NCBI RefSeq assembly: GCF_900115545.1
Contig: NZ_FOWV01000014.1
Span: 1 to 63,942, forward strand
Direction: 5' to 3'
Origin: Ralstonia sp. NFACC01
Lineage (GTDB): Bacteria > Pseudomonadota > Gammaproteobacteria > Burkholderiales > Burkholderiaceae
Length of the DNA: 63,942 nt
The number at the start of each line of letters is the position of its first letter. Within the stretch, counting starts at the first letter, position 1. Shown here piece after piece: positions 53,013 to 61,990 of this stretch. The translations under genes and the position numbers were made by a program. The notes beneath the pieces were generated by a model. That model ran no database searches. It had not been told where the DNA came from and was given only the letters and a program-made list of their open reading frames with translations.

Positions 53013-53483
53013 TCAGAACGGCTTGGTCGGCAGGTACTTGCCGTTGAGCGTGATGACGGCACGCTCGCCGCCTTCAGGGTCCGGCACCTTCTGGATATCG
53101 AGCTTGAAGTTGATCGCGCTGATGATGCCGTCGCCAAATTTTTCGTGCACGAGCGCCTTCAACGTCGAGCCGTACACCTGCACCATTTCGTAGAAGCGGT
53201 AGATGGTGGGATCGGCGGGCACGCCGCCCGGAATGCTGCCGCGCACGGGAATGGTTTGCAGCAAGCGCACGGCGTTGGCGTCGAGTCCAAGGCGCTCGCC
53301 GACCAGCTTCGCCGCGTTCTCCGGCAGCGCGTGCTGACCGAGCAGCGCGGCTGTCGTGTACGCGACGCTCAAGCCCGTGCCTTCGTTGATGGCTTCAAAC
53401 GTGAGGTTCTTGCGCACCTTCGCGTCGATGATGGTTTCCGTCAACGCTTCGCGCGCGTTCGGCGTGACTTGCGATTGGGTCAT
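53013..53483 (-). CDS. cynS: Cyanase
   Basis: The 156-aa protein has the exact family length. It converts cyanate plus bicarbonate to ammonia and two CO2 (via carbamate). The N-terminal helical part resembles a DNA-binding fold ([31 protein letters not shown]). The catalytic domain contains Arg and Glu in [15 protein letters not shown] and Ser in [15 protein letters not shown]. Start ATG 53483 has AAGGAG 7 nt upstream; the open frame continues further but is not used. It follows carbonic anhydrase by 61 bp in the same operon. Confidence 0.95.
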   Translation of the reverse strand: MTQSQVTPNAREALTETIIDAKVRKNLTFEAINEGTGLSVAYTTAALLGQHALPENAAKLVGERLGLDANAVRLLQTIPVRGSIPGGVPADPTIYRFYEMVQVYGSTLKALVHEKFGDGIISAINFKLDIQKVPDPEGGERAVITLNGKYLPTKPF

Positions 53484-53544
53484 GATGTTGCTCCTTGAAT
53501 AAGTCAACGTGGTGAGATCTGCAGTCGGAATAACGCGCTGGAAA

Positions 53545-54216
53545 TCAGTGCGCAGCCACGCACTCGGCGGGTGTTGCGGTGACATCGGGATGCGCCGCGA
53601 GCGGTACGAACCGGCGAGTCGCGGCGTCGAGCGCGTCGATCGAACCGGATTCAATGTCGTAGACCCAACCGTGCAGATTGAGGCGGCCCTGCGCGAGCGC
53701 CAGTGCAACGCAGGGATGGGTCTTGAGGTTGTTGAGTTGCACGATGATGTTCTCGCGCACCATCGAGTCGACGCGCGCGCGCTCGCTCGCATGTTCACGC
53801 GACTCGTTGACGAGCTTTGCCGAGTCTGCGTAGCGCAGCCAGTTCGCGACGGCGGGCATATGGTCCAGGCACTTGCACGTCGCTATGGCCGTCATCGCGC
53901 CGCAGTCCGAGTGGCCGCATATCACGACATCCGTCACGCCAAGCGCGGCCACTGCATATTCGACCGTGGCCGACACGCCGCCAGGCTCGGGACCGAACGA
54001 AGGCACGATGTTGCCGGCATTGCGAATCACGAACAGATCGCCCGGTTCGCGCTGCGTGACCAGTTCAGGAACCATGCGGCTATCGGAGCAGGAAATGAAC
54101 AGTGTGCGCGGCGTCTGGCTGGTGGCCAGCTTGCGGAACAACGCCTTGCGTGCGGGCACGACGTCCCGTTGAAACTTCAGAAAACCGTCGATGATCTCTC
54201 GCATGGTCTGCTCCAT
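53545..54216 (-). CDS. cynT: Beta-carbonic anhydrase of cyanate operon
   Basis: The 223-aa beta-class enzyme has zinc ligands in [13 protein letters not shown] (Cys, with the Asp-Arg dyad) and [13 protein letters not shown] (His and Cys). It returns CO2 released by cyanase to bicarbonate, keeping the cyanase cosubstrate available. First gene of the operon, divergent from the CynR-like LysR gene with a 135-bp control region. ATG 54216 is used; the start [18 protein letters not shown] matches CynT. Confidence 0.94.
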   Translation of the reverse strand: MEQTMREIIDGFLKFQRDVVPARKALFRKLATSQTPRTLFISCSDSRMVPELVTQREPGDLFVIRNAGNIVPSFGPEPGGVSATVEYAVAALGVTDVVICGHSDCGAMTAIATCKCLDHMPAVANWLRYADSAKLVNESREHASERARVDSMVRENIIVQLNNLKTHPCVALALAQGRLNLHGWVYDIESGSIDALDAATRRFVPLAAHPDVTATPAECVAAH

Positions 54217-54299
54217 TCAATCTGGCGTTCGCAACGTCGGTCAGTGCGATGCGTTGAACAGAGAATGGACCCGCCCCGTCATAGTGTCCAAGACGAGTT

Positions 54300-54315
54300 T
54301 ATGATGCTCACCATA
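54300..54315. promoter_or_regulatory. Putative CynR operator
   Basis: TATGATG-CT-CACCATA is a 16-bp dyad with one mismatch in the intergenic region between cynT and the LysR gene, at the place where a LysR activator site is expected. Confidence 0.55.
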
Positions 54316-54351
54316 GGCAATGCCAATAGGTAGAAGACGAGGGAGTTCGCC

Positions 54352-55242
54352 ATGCTGTTGCGTCATATCCGTTACTTCCTGGCCGTCGCGGAACACCGCA
54401 ATTTCACGCGCGCCGCCGAGGCGCTGCACGTTTCGCAGCCCACGCTGTCGCAGCAGATACGGCAACTGGAAGACGCGCTGCGCACTCAGTTGCTAGACCG
54501 TTCAGGGCGGAACGTGCAACTCACAGATGCCGGTGCGGCGTGGATGCGCTATGCGAAGCTCGCGCTGCAGGATCTGGATGCGGGCGTGCGAGCAATACAT
54601 GATGTCGGTGAACTGAGCCGTGGCAATCTGCGCCTTGCCGTGACGCCGACCTTCACGGCGTATCTCGTCGGCCCTGCGATCGATCGTTTTTATTGCCTGC
54701 ATCCCGGCATCGCGATCGACATTCAGGAAATCACGCAGGATCAGATCGAAGCGCAGCTCGCCGATGACAGGCTCGACGCCGGCATCGCGTTCGAGTCCTC
54801 CCACAGTGCGGAAATCGAAAGCGAGCCGTTGTTTCGCGAGACGCTGAGCCTCGTCGTTGGCGGCGGCCACGCGCGCGCAAAGCGCCGCAAGCCGTTGTCA
54901 GCGCAGGACTTCGCCAACGAACGGCTGGTGCTGCTGAACAAGGCGTTCGCGACGCGGCGTTACATCGACGAATACTGCTCGCGAAACCAGATTCGCCCTC
55001 AGGTCGCCATCGAGGTCAGTTCGATCAGTGCGATCGTTGAGATCGTTCGGCGTGGGCAGCTCGCAACCGTACTGCCCGACGGCGTCGCGCGCGAGCATAC
55101 CGAGCTGCACCCCGTGCTGCTCGACCCGCCGCTGCCGGCCCGCACGGCCGTGCTGCTGCAACGCAAGGATGCGTATCGGACGGCGGCGAGCAAGGCCTTC
55201 GTCCAGGTGTTGAGGGAATTGACGGAGAACTTCCAACGCTGA
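54352..55242 (+). CDS. cynR: LysR regulator of cyanate operon (CynR-like)
   Basis: The 296-aa LTTR has MLLRHIRYFLAVAEHRNFTRAAEALHVSQPTLSQQIRQLEDALRTQLLDRSGRNVQLTDAG, nearly the CynR/CbbR signature, and a matching effector domain (NLRLAVTPTFTAYLVGPAIDRFY). The position divergent from cynT supports the CynR assignment. In E. coli CynR activates cynTSX with cyanate. ATG 54352 is preceded by GAGGGAG. Copy B of the repeat module begins about 90 bp after its stop. Confidence 0.88.
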   Translation: MLLRHIRYFLAVAEHRNFTRAAEALHVSQPTLSQQIRQLEDALRTQLLDRSGRNVQLTDAGAAWMRYAKLALQDLDAGVRAIHDVGELSRGNLRLAVTPTFTAYLVGPAIDRFYCLHPGIAIDIQEITQDQIEAQLADDRLDAGIAFESSHSAEIESEPLFRETLSLVVGGGHARAKRRKPLSAQDFANERLVLLNKAFATRRYIDEYCSRNQIRPQVAIEVSSISAIVEIVRRGQLATVLPDGVAREHTELHPVLLDPPLPARTAVLLQRKDAYRTAASKAFVQVLRELTENFQR

Positions 55243-55377
55243 TGGGTGCGCGTTCGTGCCGGTCTCTTCGCTTGGCGCGTCGCGCGCGGTGATCTTCAGC
55301 TGACGCAGCGCGCTCTTTCTCCCCTGCCCTAACCACTATGGCATCCCCGCCCGTCACGGGAATGCGTCAATCTGTTG

Positions 55378-55746
55378 TTATTGGCTGTAGCCTCGCCGCT
55401 CTATGGCAGCTAATACATCCCACGTCTGCGGATCGACGTCGCGTCCCCCGAGCGACATCGATACGTACGCGTCAATCGCATCCACAAAGCCTTTGATGAA
55501 CGCTGGCGGAAATGCGTGCGCGGACAGATGTTGAAGCTGTTCGCGCAGCACGCCCGGGCGGCATTGGCCGTGTGAGCGCATGGCGGTGCGTGTGCGCTTG
55601 AGATACGCCTGCGCAGCGATTGCGCCGTTCAGGTAGGTGCGGTTTTTGGTGAGCCTGCCTGTGTCGGATGACGTGGGCGGTGGGCTGGGTGATGCGGGTG
55701 GAGATGGGTACGACGCGGGGCGGTGCCCGCTTGGACCATTTGGCAT
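55378..55746 (-). CDS. Repeat-module protein, copy B (122 aa)
   Basis: The 122-aa protein of no recognised family has a Pro/Ser-rich N-terminus (PASYPSPPASPSPPPTSSD) and a conserved C-terminal 85 residues (TKNRTYLNGAIAAQAYLKRTRT... FPPAFIKGFVDAIDAYVSMSLG... WDVLAAIERRGYSQ). It is nearly identical to the copy at 61991-62356, with differences concentrated at the N-terminus. Start ATG 55746 has GGAGG 4 nt upstream. Translation is probably controlled by the structured leader at 55747-55986, whose loop can pair with this ribosome site. Function unknown; a phage- or satellite-derived inhibitor is possible by analogy with C4-controlled genes. Confidence 0.75.
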   Translation of the reverse strand: MPNGPSGHRPASYPSPPASPSPPPTSSDTGRLTKNRTYLNGAIAAQAYLKRTRTAMRSHGQCRPGVLREQLQHLSAHAFPPAFIKGFVDAIDAYVSMSLGGRDVDPQTWDVLAAIERRGYSQ

Positions 55747-55986
55747 AGAGCCTCCAGAGGTGGTTGGAGGCCCGGCAACTCATCGCCAGACGAGGTGGCG
55801 GGCCTGACGGCGGGGCTGGCGAACCGGCTCTCTGGAGCACCGGCAGACCTTGCGGTCTCCCCACCCGGCCCGCCGTAGTGCGTGCGTGGGTGTGCGGAGG
55901 CGATGCGCGAAGCATCGTCTCTCCAGAGCCACCAGTGCAGGTCGCCAAACCCGGCTGCCGTTGGTGCGGCAGCGGGATGGATTATA
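55747..55986 (-). ncRNA. C4-like leader RNA switch, copy B
   Basis: On the minus strand, TATAAT (55981-55986) is followed by a structured leader. GGCGGGCC (55867-55874) pairs with GGCCCGCC (55797-55804). Inside is a hairpin GACC-GCAA-GGTC (55846-55857). A CCGG/CCGG stem (55840-55843 with 55824-55827) presents a 12-nt loop (55828-55839) containing CTCCAGAG. The complement CTCTGGAG occurs twice: at the 5' side (55921-55928) and over the ribosome site of the module gene (55752-55759). Loop pairing with the latter would block translation; pairing with the former would release it. Confidence 0.75.
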
Positions 55987-56177
55987 GCGATGGGGGCTCC
56001 GTCCAACTTCCGATTCTGTGTCTCCGGTCGCTGGGCTCCAAAGACCGCGCACGCGGTACACAACTTGGTTCAGTGCGTGCGGCGGTTGACCCTCGGCGGA
56101 GCACATCCGCCCTTCTATTCCCCGCTGTCTTCCTGCAGACGGCCGAGCGCCGCAGCTTTAGGTCCGTGTGTCGACCT

Positions 56178-56470
56178 CAAACATTCGATCTCCGCAGTCT
56201 GACAGCGACACGCCACCCTCAGACACTGACGCATGGCCATCAGAGGCCCGAACACGGCCCAAAAACATCGGACACATCGGATCTCCGAGACCCAGGCGTG
56301 GCCCTCAAACATTCGACGTTGGCCCCTTGAGGGCGACGCTCCACCGCCCGAGGGTCGAAGATGGGTGTCAGAGGTCGAAATTTTCGAGCTTGGACGGTGG
56401 AAGGCGAGTGTTTGACACGCGCGCTCCGCCCGCAGAGGTTCAAGCTCGACAGTTGGAGGTCCACGTTCGA
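56178..56470. repeat. Degenerate 21-bp repeat array, copy B
   Basis: About 14 imperfect units of 21 bp (a few 22-23 bp) with motifs such as CAAACATTCGA, TTGAGGGCGACG and CCGAGGGTCGAAG. They fill the space between the module promoter and the porin gene. The units resemble those of the array at 62654-62926. Because 21 is a multiple of 3, several frames stay open through the array on both strands as 7-residue repeats; none has a good start. Confidence 0.7.
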
Positions 56471-56484
56471 GCCTCAGCCTTCTC

Positions 56485-57588
56485 TCAGAACGTGTGCTTA
56501 ACGCCCGCCATGATCCCAAGTTGATTGCCACCCGGCGCCGGATTGCTCGTTCCGCCGCTGCCGCCTGCGCTCACAGACAGATTCGACTGCCCGCTGTTGT
56601 CGATATAGCCCCCGGTGAGATACACCGACGTCCGCTTTGAGAACGCATATGTGCCGCGGATGGCGCCCAACCACGCCTTGTTCGCGCTGTTGTTGAAATG
56701 GAGATAGTAGATCTGGCCTGCCAAATTGAAAGCGGGCGTGATGTCGTGCGAGACGCCAGCATAGTAGAGCTGGCTATGCGATGGCGTACCGCCCTGGTTG
56801 TTGCGAATCGACGCGCCGATGCCAACCTTGGTTTTGTCGAACAGTGCGTAGGCCCCCAGAAGCAGTCGGTCATCCTTGAGCTTGCTGCTGGTGAGACCGG
56901 CCGCAGCGCCCGGGCCACCACGCAGTGAGTCGTACGCGGTTGAGATGCCCCATGTGCCCGTCTCGTACATCAGCAGAGCCGACCACTCGCGGCAAGCGCG
57001 GCTGTCCGAAGCCAGCTCACCTGCGCAGTTGGTGCCGGCCGGGTTCGTGCCTGCGTTGACGGTATCGCGCCCGAAGCTGTAGGTGGCACCGACCGTAAGA
57101 CCACCGAATTTGCCCTTGTAGCCGAGGGCGTTGTCCGCACGCGCGTTGGGACGGTAGCTGTCCAGCGCATTGGCACCGTACACATTTGGACCGAGAATGT
57201 CTGAGTCCAGGGTTGCCCAAAACAGCATGGTGTTCTGCCGCCCGAAAACGAGCTGACCCCAGTTACCACTTAGCCCCACGTATGCCTGCCGGCCGAACAG
57301 GCGACCGCCCTGATTGGAGGTGCCGGAATCTGGCGCGAAGCCCGATTCGAGCACGAACAGGCTTTGTAGCCCGCCCCCCAGGTCTTCCGTGCCTCGAATG
57401 CCCCAGCGCGACGGCACCGTCCCGGTCAAATTCGGCATGCGGACCAGGCCATCCTTGGCTGTGCCGACATTGCTTACGTATTCAATGCCGGTGTCTACCA
57501 CGCCATAGAGCGTGACTGACTGTGCGGTTGCTACCATCGGCGTGGCCGCGCCGATGCTCACACCAATGACCCAGGTTGCGATTTTCAT
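56485..57588 (-). CDS. OmpC-like porin of transport cassette
   Basis: The 367-aa porin has signal peptide MKIATWVIGVSIGAATPMVATA, mature start QSVTLYGVVDTGIEY and C-terminal Phe (IMAGVKHTF). It contains an extra loop with two cysteines (GTNCAGELASDSRACREW). Start ATG 57588 has GGAGGAGGA upstream. It lies downstream of the MFS and DapA-like genes on the same strand and probably gives outer-membrane entry for their substrate. Confidence 0.92.
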   Translation of the reverse strand: MKIATWVIGVSIGAATPMVATAQSVTLYGVVDTGIEYVSNVGTAKDGLVRMPNLTGTVPSRWGIRGTEDLGGGLQSLFVLESGFAPDSGTSNQGGRLFGRQAYVGLSGNWGQLVFGRQNTMLFWATLDSDILGPNVYGANALDSYRPNARADNALGYKGKFGGLTVGATYSFGRDTVNAGTNPAGTNCAGELASDSRACREWSALLMYETGTWGISTAYDSLRGGPGAAAGLTSSKLKDDRLLLGAYALFDKTKVGIGASIRNNQGGTPSHSQLYYAGVSHDITPAFNLAGQIYYLHFNNSANKAWLGAIRGTYAFSKRTSVYLTGGYIDNSGQSNLSVSAGGSGGTSNPAPGGNQLGIMAGVKHTF

Positions 57589-57763
57589 GATGAAGTCCTC
57601 CTCCGTGTTGTGCCCGTGCGCGGTGGTGCGACGGGTTTTGTGTTCTTTTCGGATGCGCGCCACCAGAGAGGAGATCGCGTCGATGCGACCCTCCCAAGGT
57701 GATGCGAAATGGAAAGCGAGTAAGAGCGCAGCGGCCTAGTGCGAGAAACTGGCCGCGCGTCAG

Positions 57764-59206
57764 TTAGGGCGAGATCTCTTCGAGCGCCCGGTTGGTGGTT
57801 TCGATCATCCGCATGGCTGCCAGCAGGCCGATGACGGTAGTGAACGCGAACATCAGGAACACTGCTGCGATGCCGTAGCCGGTTAGGACGACTCCCACGA
57901 TGGCCGGTGCTGCAGCGGAGGCAGCGCGCAGCCACGATGTTGCTAACCCAGTGCCAATGGCGCGCATGCGGGTTGGATAGATCTCAGGCGTGTACAGGTA
58001 CAGCAGCACGGTCGTGGTACCCATCACCGCGTAGGCGGACGAGGCCAGGATCATCACGGATAGCGCACTACCTGCACCCAGCACACCCAGTGCAGCCAGC
58101 AAGGCGCCGCTGATGAGGAAGCTGGCCATCGCCCAGCGCCGGCGGCCGACGCGATCAACCAGCAGTGCGCAGACCAGGACAGCGCACGCACTCAGCACGT
58201 TCGATACCGATGCCATATGCAGGGACTCCTGCAGCGGCAGGTGATACACAGTCTTGTATAGGCTCGGCAACCAGTTGTTGATACCGTTGGCCACGAAGTA
58301 CGAACTGGCCCACAGCAGCCACACCACCAGCGTACGGCCACGGTACAACGGCGAGAACAGTTCCTTCCACGAACTTTTTTTGCGTGTACGGATGCCGTCG
58401 AGCAGGCTGGACACGCGTGTGTCGACCTCGGCCTTATCGCGTTGCACGTCGAGGTTACGGCGGGGCGTGCTGGCCTCAATGCCCTGGATGACCTGCTCCG
58501 CTTCGTCAAACCGGCCTTTTGCGATCAGCCAGCGCGGTGACTCTGGCAGCCGCACGATGAGCAGTGCCACGAGGATGCCTGGAATACCACCGACCAAGAA
58601 CATGTATTCCCAGCCAAAGCGCGGCACCAGGAGCGCCCCCACCTGTGCCGCGGCCAGCAGCCCGAGCGGAAAGATCAGTTCATACAGGATGAAAAACCGC
58701 CCACGACCGTGCGCTTGCGACAGCTCGTTGATGTACGTGGCTGCCACCGGCACCTCACCGCCCACGCCGATACCTTGCACGAAGCGGCACAAGAACAACA
58801 TCTGGAAGTTGCCGGCAAATGCGCACACCACACTCATCACCGACATCAGTCCAACAGTGATACTGGCACTGCGCACGCGGCCGAGGCGCTCGGCCAGCCA
58901 GCCGAACAGCAAGGCACCAATCACTTGGCCGAGATAGCCGGCCGCGATCAGGATGCCGATCTCGCCGGGCGACAGATGCCAGAGGCCTACTAGCACTGGC
59001 ATCACAAAGGCTAGAGACAACGCATCGAAGGCATCGAACAACGTAGCGCTGCCCATGATGATGCGAGCCTTGGTGTGCCAACGGCTGAAGGGGACGTTTT
59101 CGATACGGAACAGAAGCTGCGCGGCGCGCATGCCGGAATCGGCAGAGGCTGCGCGCGAGATGTCCTGCACGCCGTGGTGCACCATGGCAGGCGTATTGGT
59201 ATTCAT
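57764..59206 (-). CDS. MFS transporter (aromatic acid/sugar porter type)
   Basis: The 480-aa 12-TM carrier has MFS signatures: LFGWLAERLGRVRSASI (loop 2-3), CRFVQGIGVGGEVPVAATYINEL in TM4, RLPESPRWLIAKGRFDEAEQVI (the sugar-porter PESPRWL motif) and a large cytosolic loop. The similarity is to proton-linked carriers for aromatic acids and sugar acids. Start ATG 59206 has GGAG. It is flanked by the DapA-like enzyme upstream and a porin downstream on the same strand, forming an uptake-and-catabolism cassette. Confidence 0.9.
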   Translation of the reverse strand: MNTNTPAMVHHGVQDISRAASADSGMRAAQLLFRIENVPFSRWHTKARIIMGSATLFDAFDALSLAFVMPVLVGLWHLSPGEIGILIAAGYLGQVIGALLFGWLAERLGRVRSASITVGLMSVMSVVCAFAGNFQMLFLCRFVQGIGVGGEVPVAATYINELSQAHGRGRFFILYELIFPLGLLAAAQVGALLVPRFGWEYMFLVGGIPGILVALLIVRLPESPRWLIAKGRFDEAEQVIQGIEASTPRRNLDVQRDKAEVDTRVSSLLDGIRTRKKSSWKELFSPLYRGRTLVVWLLWASSYFVANGINNWLPSLYKTVYHLPLQESLHMASVSNVLSACAVLVCALLVDRVGRRRWAMASFLISGALLAALGVLGAGSALSVMILASSAYAVMGTTTVLLYLYTPEIYPTRMRAIGTGLATSWLRAASAAAPAIVGVVLTGYGIAAVFLMFAFTTVIGLLAAMRMIETTNRALEEISP

Positions 59207-59451
59207 GTTGTCTCCAGATGCCATTGTCTTGATGCTAGGTGCCCAGTACAGGCCTGCATCACTGATCTTGTTTTTCTGGTGGTAGCCGTGGGGTACGGCT
59301 GTGCTCTGGGGCAGCGGCGCCTATGGCACCGCCTGCATTTACCCTGGAGCAGATACTGCGAGCGCATGCGATGAATTCCCGCCTTCACCGCGTGCGAGGG
59401 TTGGAAGGACTGCAATCAGCTCTTCCAACCCTTTGGTCCGCTATCCGTATA

Positions 59452-60408
59452 TCAAGCAGCCAGCGGTTCGAGCGTGCCGGCGCCGGGGCCCGTCAAGCCG
59501 GCCGCGCGCATGGCGTTGGCGATATCAATCTCAGCGCCCGGCTCCAGCGGCAGCAGCGGCGAACGCACCGTTGCATGCTCCAGGATGCCGCGTGCCACCA
59601 ACGCGTGCTTGAGCGCGACCGTACCTTCCATGTGCGAGCCGCGATGGTAGACGTTCTTCGTCACGGGCAGCAGTTTGTCGTGGATAGCACGAGCGCGTGC
59701 ATAGTCCTTGGCCCTGCCGGCGGCAATCAGCTCGATCAGCGGTTCCGGCGCGATGTTGCCGTAACCGACCAGCGCACCGTCCACGTCGAACATGGTGTGC
59801 AGCAGATATTCGTCGTGGCAGGTCAGGATCTGCAGTTCAGGGCGCTCACGGCGGATGACCGGGATCTCCGTATCCCAGCGGCGCATATTGCGCACACCGT
59901 TCTTCATGGCAAACACGCCCGGCTGTGCTGCAATGTCCAGCAGCGTTTCGAGGTTGTAGGTCGCCTTGGTGGCATCGGGGTACTGGAACAGGATCAGCGG
60001 CAAGCCACTTTCTTCGTAGATGGCGCGATAGCGGTCTTGCGGTGCGCCTTTCTGATAACCGAAGCGCAGCCAGCCATGAGACGGATACACCAGACCGGCC
60101 GAGGCGCCTGCCTTGACGGCGCGCTTGGCTTCGGCTGCTGCCACCTCGGTACCTTCGAGCGTGATGCCGGCGATGACGGGCAGCTTGCCGTCGACCGACT
60201 TCACAAAACTCTCGATCACGGCAGTCTGCTCGTCTTGCGACAAGAACGTGCCTTCGCCAGCGTGGCCGAGCACAACTAGGCCCTTCACACCGTTGAAGCT
60301 GCCGAGCCATTTGCCCAGGCGCTGAATGGCGGCGTGGTCGACGGCGCCATCACGGGTGAACGGGGTTACGGGGGCGGGTACGAGGCCGCGCAAATCGATG
60401 TCTTTCAT
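59452..60408 (-). CDS. Dihydrodipicolinate synthase family aldolase/dehydratase
   Basis: The 318-aa class I aldolase of the DHDPS/NAL family has VPAPVTPFTRDGAVDH, VLGHAGEGTFLS (the G-x-GE motif), the Tyr in LILFQYPDAT and the Schiff-base Lys in GVFAMKNGVRN. The context (MFS, porin, LysR) points to catabolism of a sugar acid or a keto acid rather than lysine synthesis. The exact substrate cannot be read. ATG 60408 has GAGGAG. Divergent from the LysR gene at 60613. Confidence 0.9.
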   Translation of the reverse strand: MKDIDLRGLVPAPVTPFTRDGAVDHAAIQRLGKWLGSFNGVKGLVVLGHAGEGTFLSQDEQTAVIESFVKSVDGKLPVIAGITLEGTEVAAAEAKRAVKAGASAGLVYPSHGWLRFGYQKGAPQDRYRAIYEESGLPLILFQYPDATKATYNLETLLDIAAQPGVFAMKNGVRNMRRWDTEIPVIRRERPELQILTCHDEYLLHTMFDVDGALVGYGNIAPEPLIELIAAGRAKDYARARAIHDKLLPVTKNVYHRGSHMEGTVALKHALVARGILEHATVRSPLLPLEPGAEIDIANAMRAAGLTGPGAGTLEPLAA

Positions 60409-60612
60409 GGGTATCTCCTCACAAGGTGGATCGGTAGTCACCCCGAGGCTTAACGCCTATGCCGGGGAGCGCTCGTCGCCGGCGAGGCCTTGAAACGCCT
60501 GGGTGGTCAACGTGCATGCGATGCAGTCTAGGGAGGGCCTTGGCATGCCGGAAGAGTGAGATCTGGCATTTCAGATATACTGAAATTGAATATCTTGAGG
60601 GCCAGAGATACC

Positions 60613-61524
60613 GTGGATTACGCCGCCTGGAAACTGTTCATTGAAGCCGCTGAGCTAGGCAGCCTGAGCAAGGTGGCCCTAGCCCATGGCACCACGCAGC
60701 CGCATATCAGCCGGCAGATCGCCGAGCTGGAGCAGGCGTGCGGCGGACGGCTGTTTCAGCGCACCGGCCGTGGCGTGGTGTTGACTGAGCTTGGCCAGCG
60801 TATTGCGCCCAAGGTGCGTGCTTGGCTGGCCGGCACAGAGCAATTGGCCAACGACATCCAGAGTTCGGCGGGTAAGCCCATTGGCAGGGTGCGACTGGGC
60901 ATCCTGCCATCGACCGCGCATCCGCTCGTCAGCACGCTGTATTACCGCTTGCGGGAACGCTATCCGCTCGTGCAACTCAGCGTGCGCGAGGGGCAAGGCG
61001 CGCAGTTGGAAACTTGGTTGGAGGATGGCAGCGTCGATCTTGCTTTGCTCTTCCGGCATAGCCCGACACCCAAGCACGGCGATATCTATCTGACCGAGGC
61101 GGCCACGTATATGGTCGGCAAACCAGGTGATCCGTTGTTAGTGGAACCAACGATTTCGTTCGCCGCACTGCATGGGCTGCCCCTCGTTTCATTTTGTCGA
61201 CCGAGCAGTTGGCGCGACTGGCTGGACCACCTTGCGACCGAGCGTGGCGTGACGCTCAACGTGGTCGTGGAAGCGGATTCCCTCAGTCTGCAGACGCGCA
61301 TTGTGGAAGACGGTGGCATGTACGCGTTGTTGGGCCCGTATGCGATCGCCAATGCTGTACGCGAGGGCCGGCTGCAAGCAGCCAAGGTTGTGGATCCGAC
61401 GGTCTATCGCTATATCGCACTCGCGATGTCACGGCATGGCGACCTAACGCTTGCCAGCCGCGCTGTGATGCAACTCACGAAGGAGATTGCTCAGACGGGA
61501 ACGGCGGTTTCCGAGCACGAGTAA
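60613..61524 (+). CDS. LysR regulator of DapA-like cassette
   Basis: The 303-aa LTTR has VDYAAWKLFIEAAELGSLSKVALAHGTTQPHISRQIAELEQACGGRLF, followed by an NAC/Cbl-like effector domain (GRVRLGILPSTAHPLVSTLYYRLRERYPLVQLSVREGQGAQLETWLEDGSVDLALLF). The start is GTG 60613; upstream in-frame ATGs (60556) extend into the promoter region. It faces away from the DapA-like gene across about 200 bp and likely controls the DapA-like-MFS-porin genes. Confidence 0.88.
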   Translation: MDYAAWKLFIEAAELGSLSKVALAHGTTQPHISRQIAELEQACGGRLFQRTGRGVVLTELGQRIAPKVRAWLAGTEQLANDIQSSAGKPIGRVRLGILPSTAHPLVSTLYYRLRERYPLVQLSVREGQGAQLETWLEDGSVDLALLFRHSPTPKHGDIYLTEAATYMVGKPGDPLLVEPTISFAALHGLPLVSFCRPSSWRDWLDHLATERGVTLNVVVEADSLSLQTRIVEDGGMYALLGPYAIANAVREGRLQAAKVVDPTVYRYIALAMSRHGDLTLASRAVMQLTKEIAQTGTAVSEHE

Positions 61525-61679
61525 TACGTCAATCCCTGCTGCCTTGCGGGGTAACTCCGTCGATGGCCGTTCCTGGCCGATTGCCGCCCGACGACCGCGG
61601 CGCTTGTCGACTCTGAACAGCCCTTCGTGCGCCAAGTACTCCCTTCGGAACGGGCTCTTTCTCGGCGCCGCAGGATTCT

Positions 61680-61913
61680 TTATAGGCGCAATCGGTGCCA
61701 AACATTGAGCCGAAGTTGTTTCGGTTCCCACGGCTTTGGCAGATTTGTTTCTCGGTGCTTGGCCGCGTACTTGTCGCAGTACATCTGCACGTAAGAGCAC
61801 TCGACTATTCCATCGCCGTGTTCGTGGGCATAACGCTTGGCGATCTGGCGCCTTTTTGGATTGAGCACGTTTCCATTCCACGACTGATGTCTAGGGCTCT
61901 GGCGGCCACCCAT
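61680..61913 (-). CDS. Doubtful small frame between LysR and module C
   Basis: A 77-codon frame (MGGRQSPRHQSWNGNV... IVECSYVQMYCDKYAAKHRETNLPKPWEPKQLRLNVWHRL) with some protein-like composition but no ribosome site. Its first 40 bp lie in the flank shared with module remnant A. I recognise no family. The rest of 61525-61990 shows no gene. Confidence 0.25.
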   Translation of the reverse strand: MGGRQSPRHQSWNGNVLNPKRRQIAKRYAHEHGDGIVECSYVQMYCDKYAAKHRETNLPKPWEPKQLRLNVWHRLRL

Positions 61914-61953
61914 GGCCGGAAGCGAGCAAATCCAGCAGCGAATGCACTACTCG

Positions 61954-61978
61954 GCATTCCCGCCCGTCACGGGAATGC
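61954..61978 (-). terminator. Hairpin at 3' end of module C
   Basis: GCATTCCCG-CCCGTCA-CGGGAATGC is a perfect 9-bp stem, 13 bp past the stop of the module gene. The equivalent hairpins in copies A and B keep the stem through a G-U wobble in the mRNA sense. No T-tract follows, so it may be a processing or stabilising element rather than a true terminator. Confidence 0.5.
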
Positions 61979-61990
61979 GTCAATCTCTTG

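Noticed and set aside
55764-56330. + strand frame across the module B leader
   Set aside because: It reads through conserved RNA stems, promoter and repeat array in the antisense direction; sequence constraints there are explained by RNA structure.
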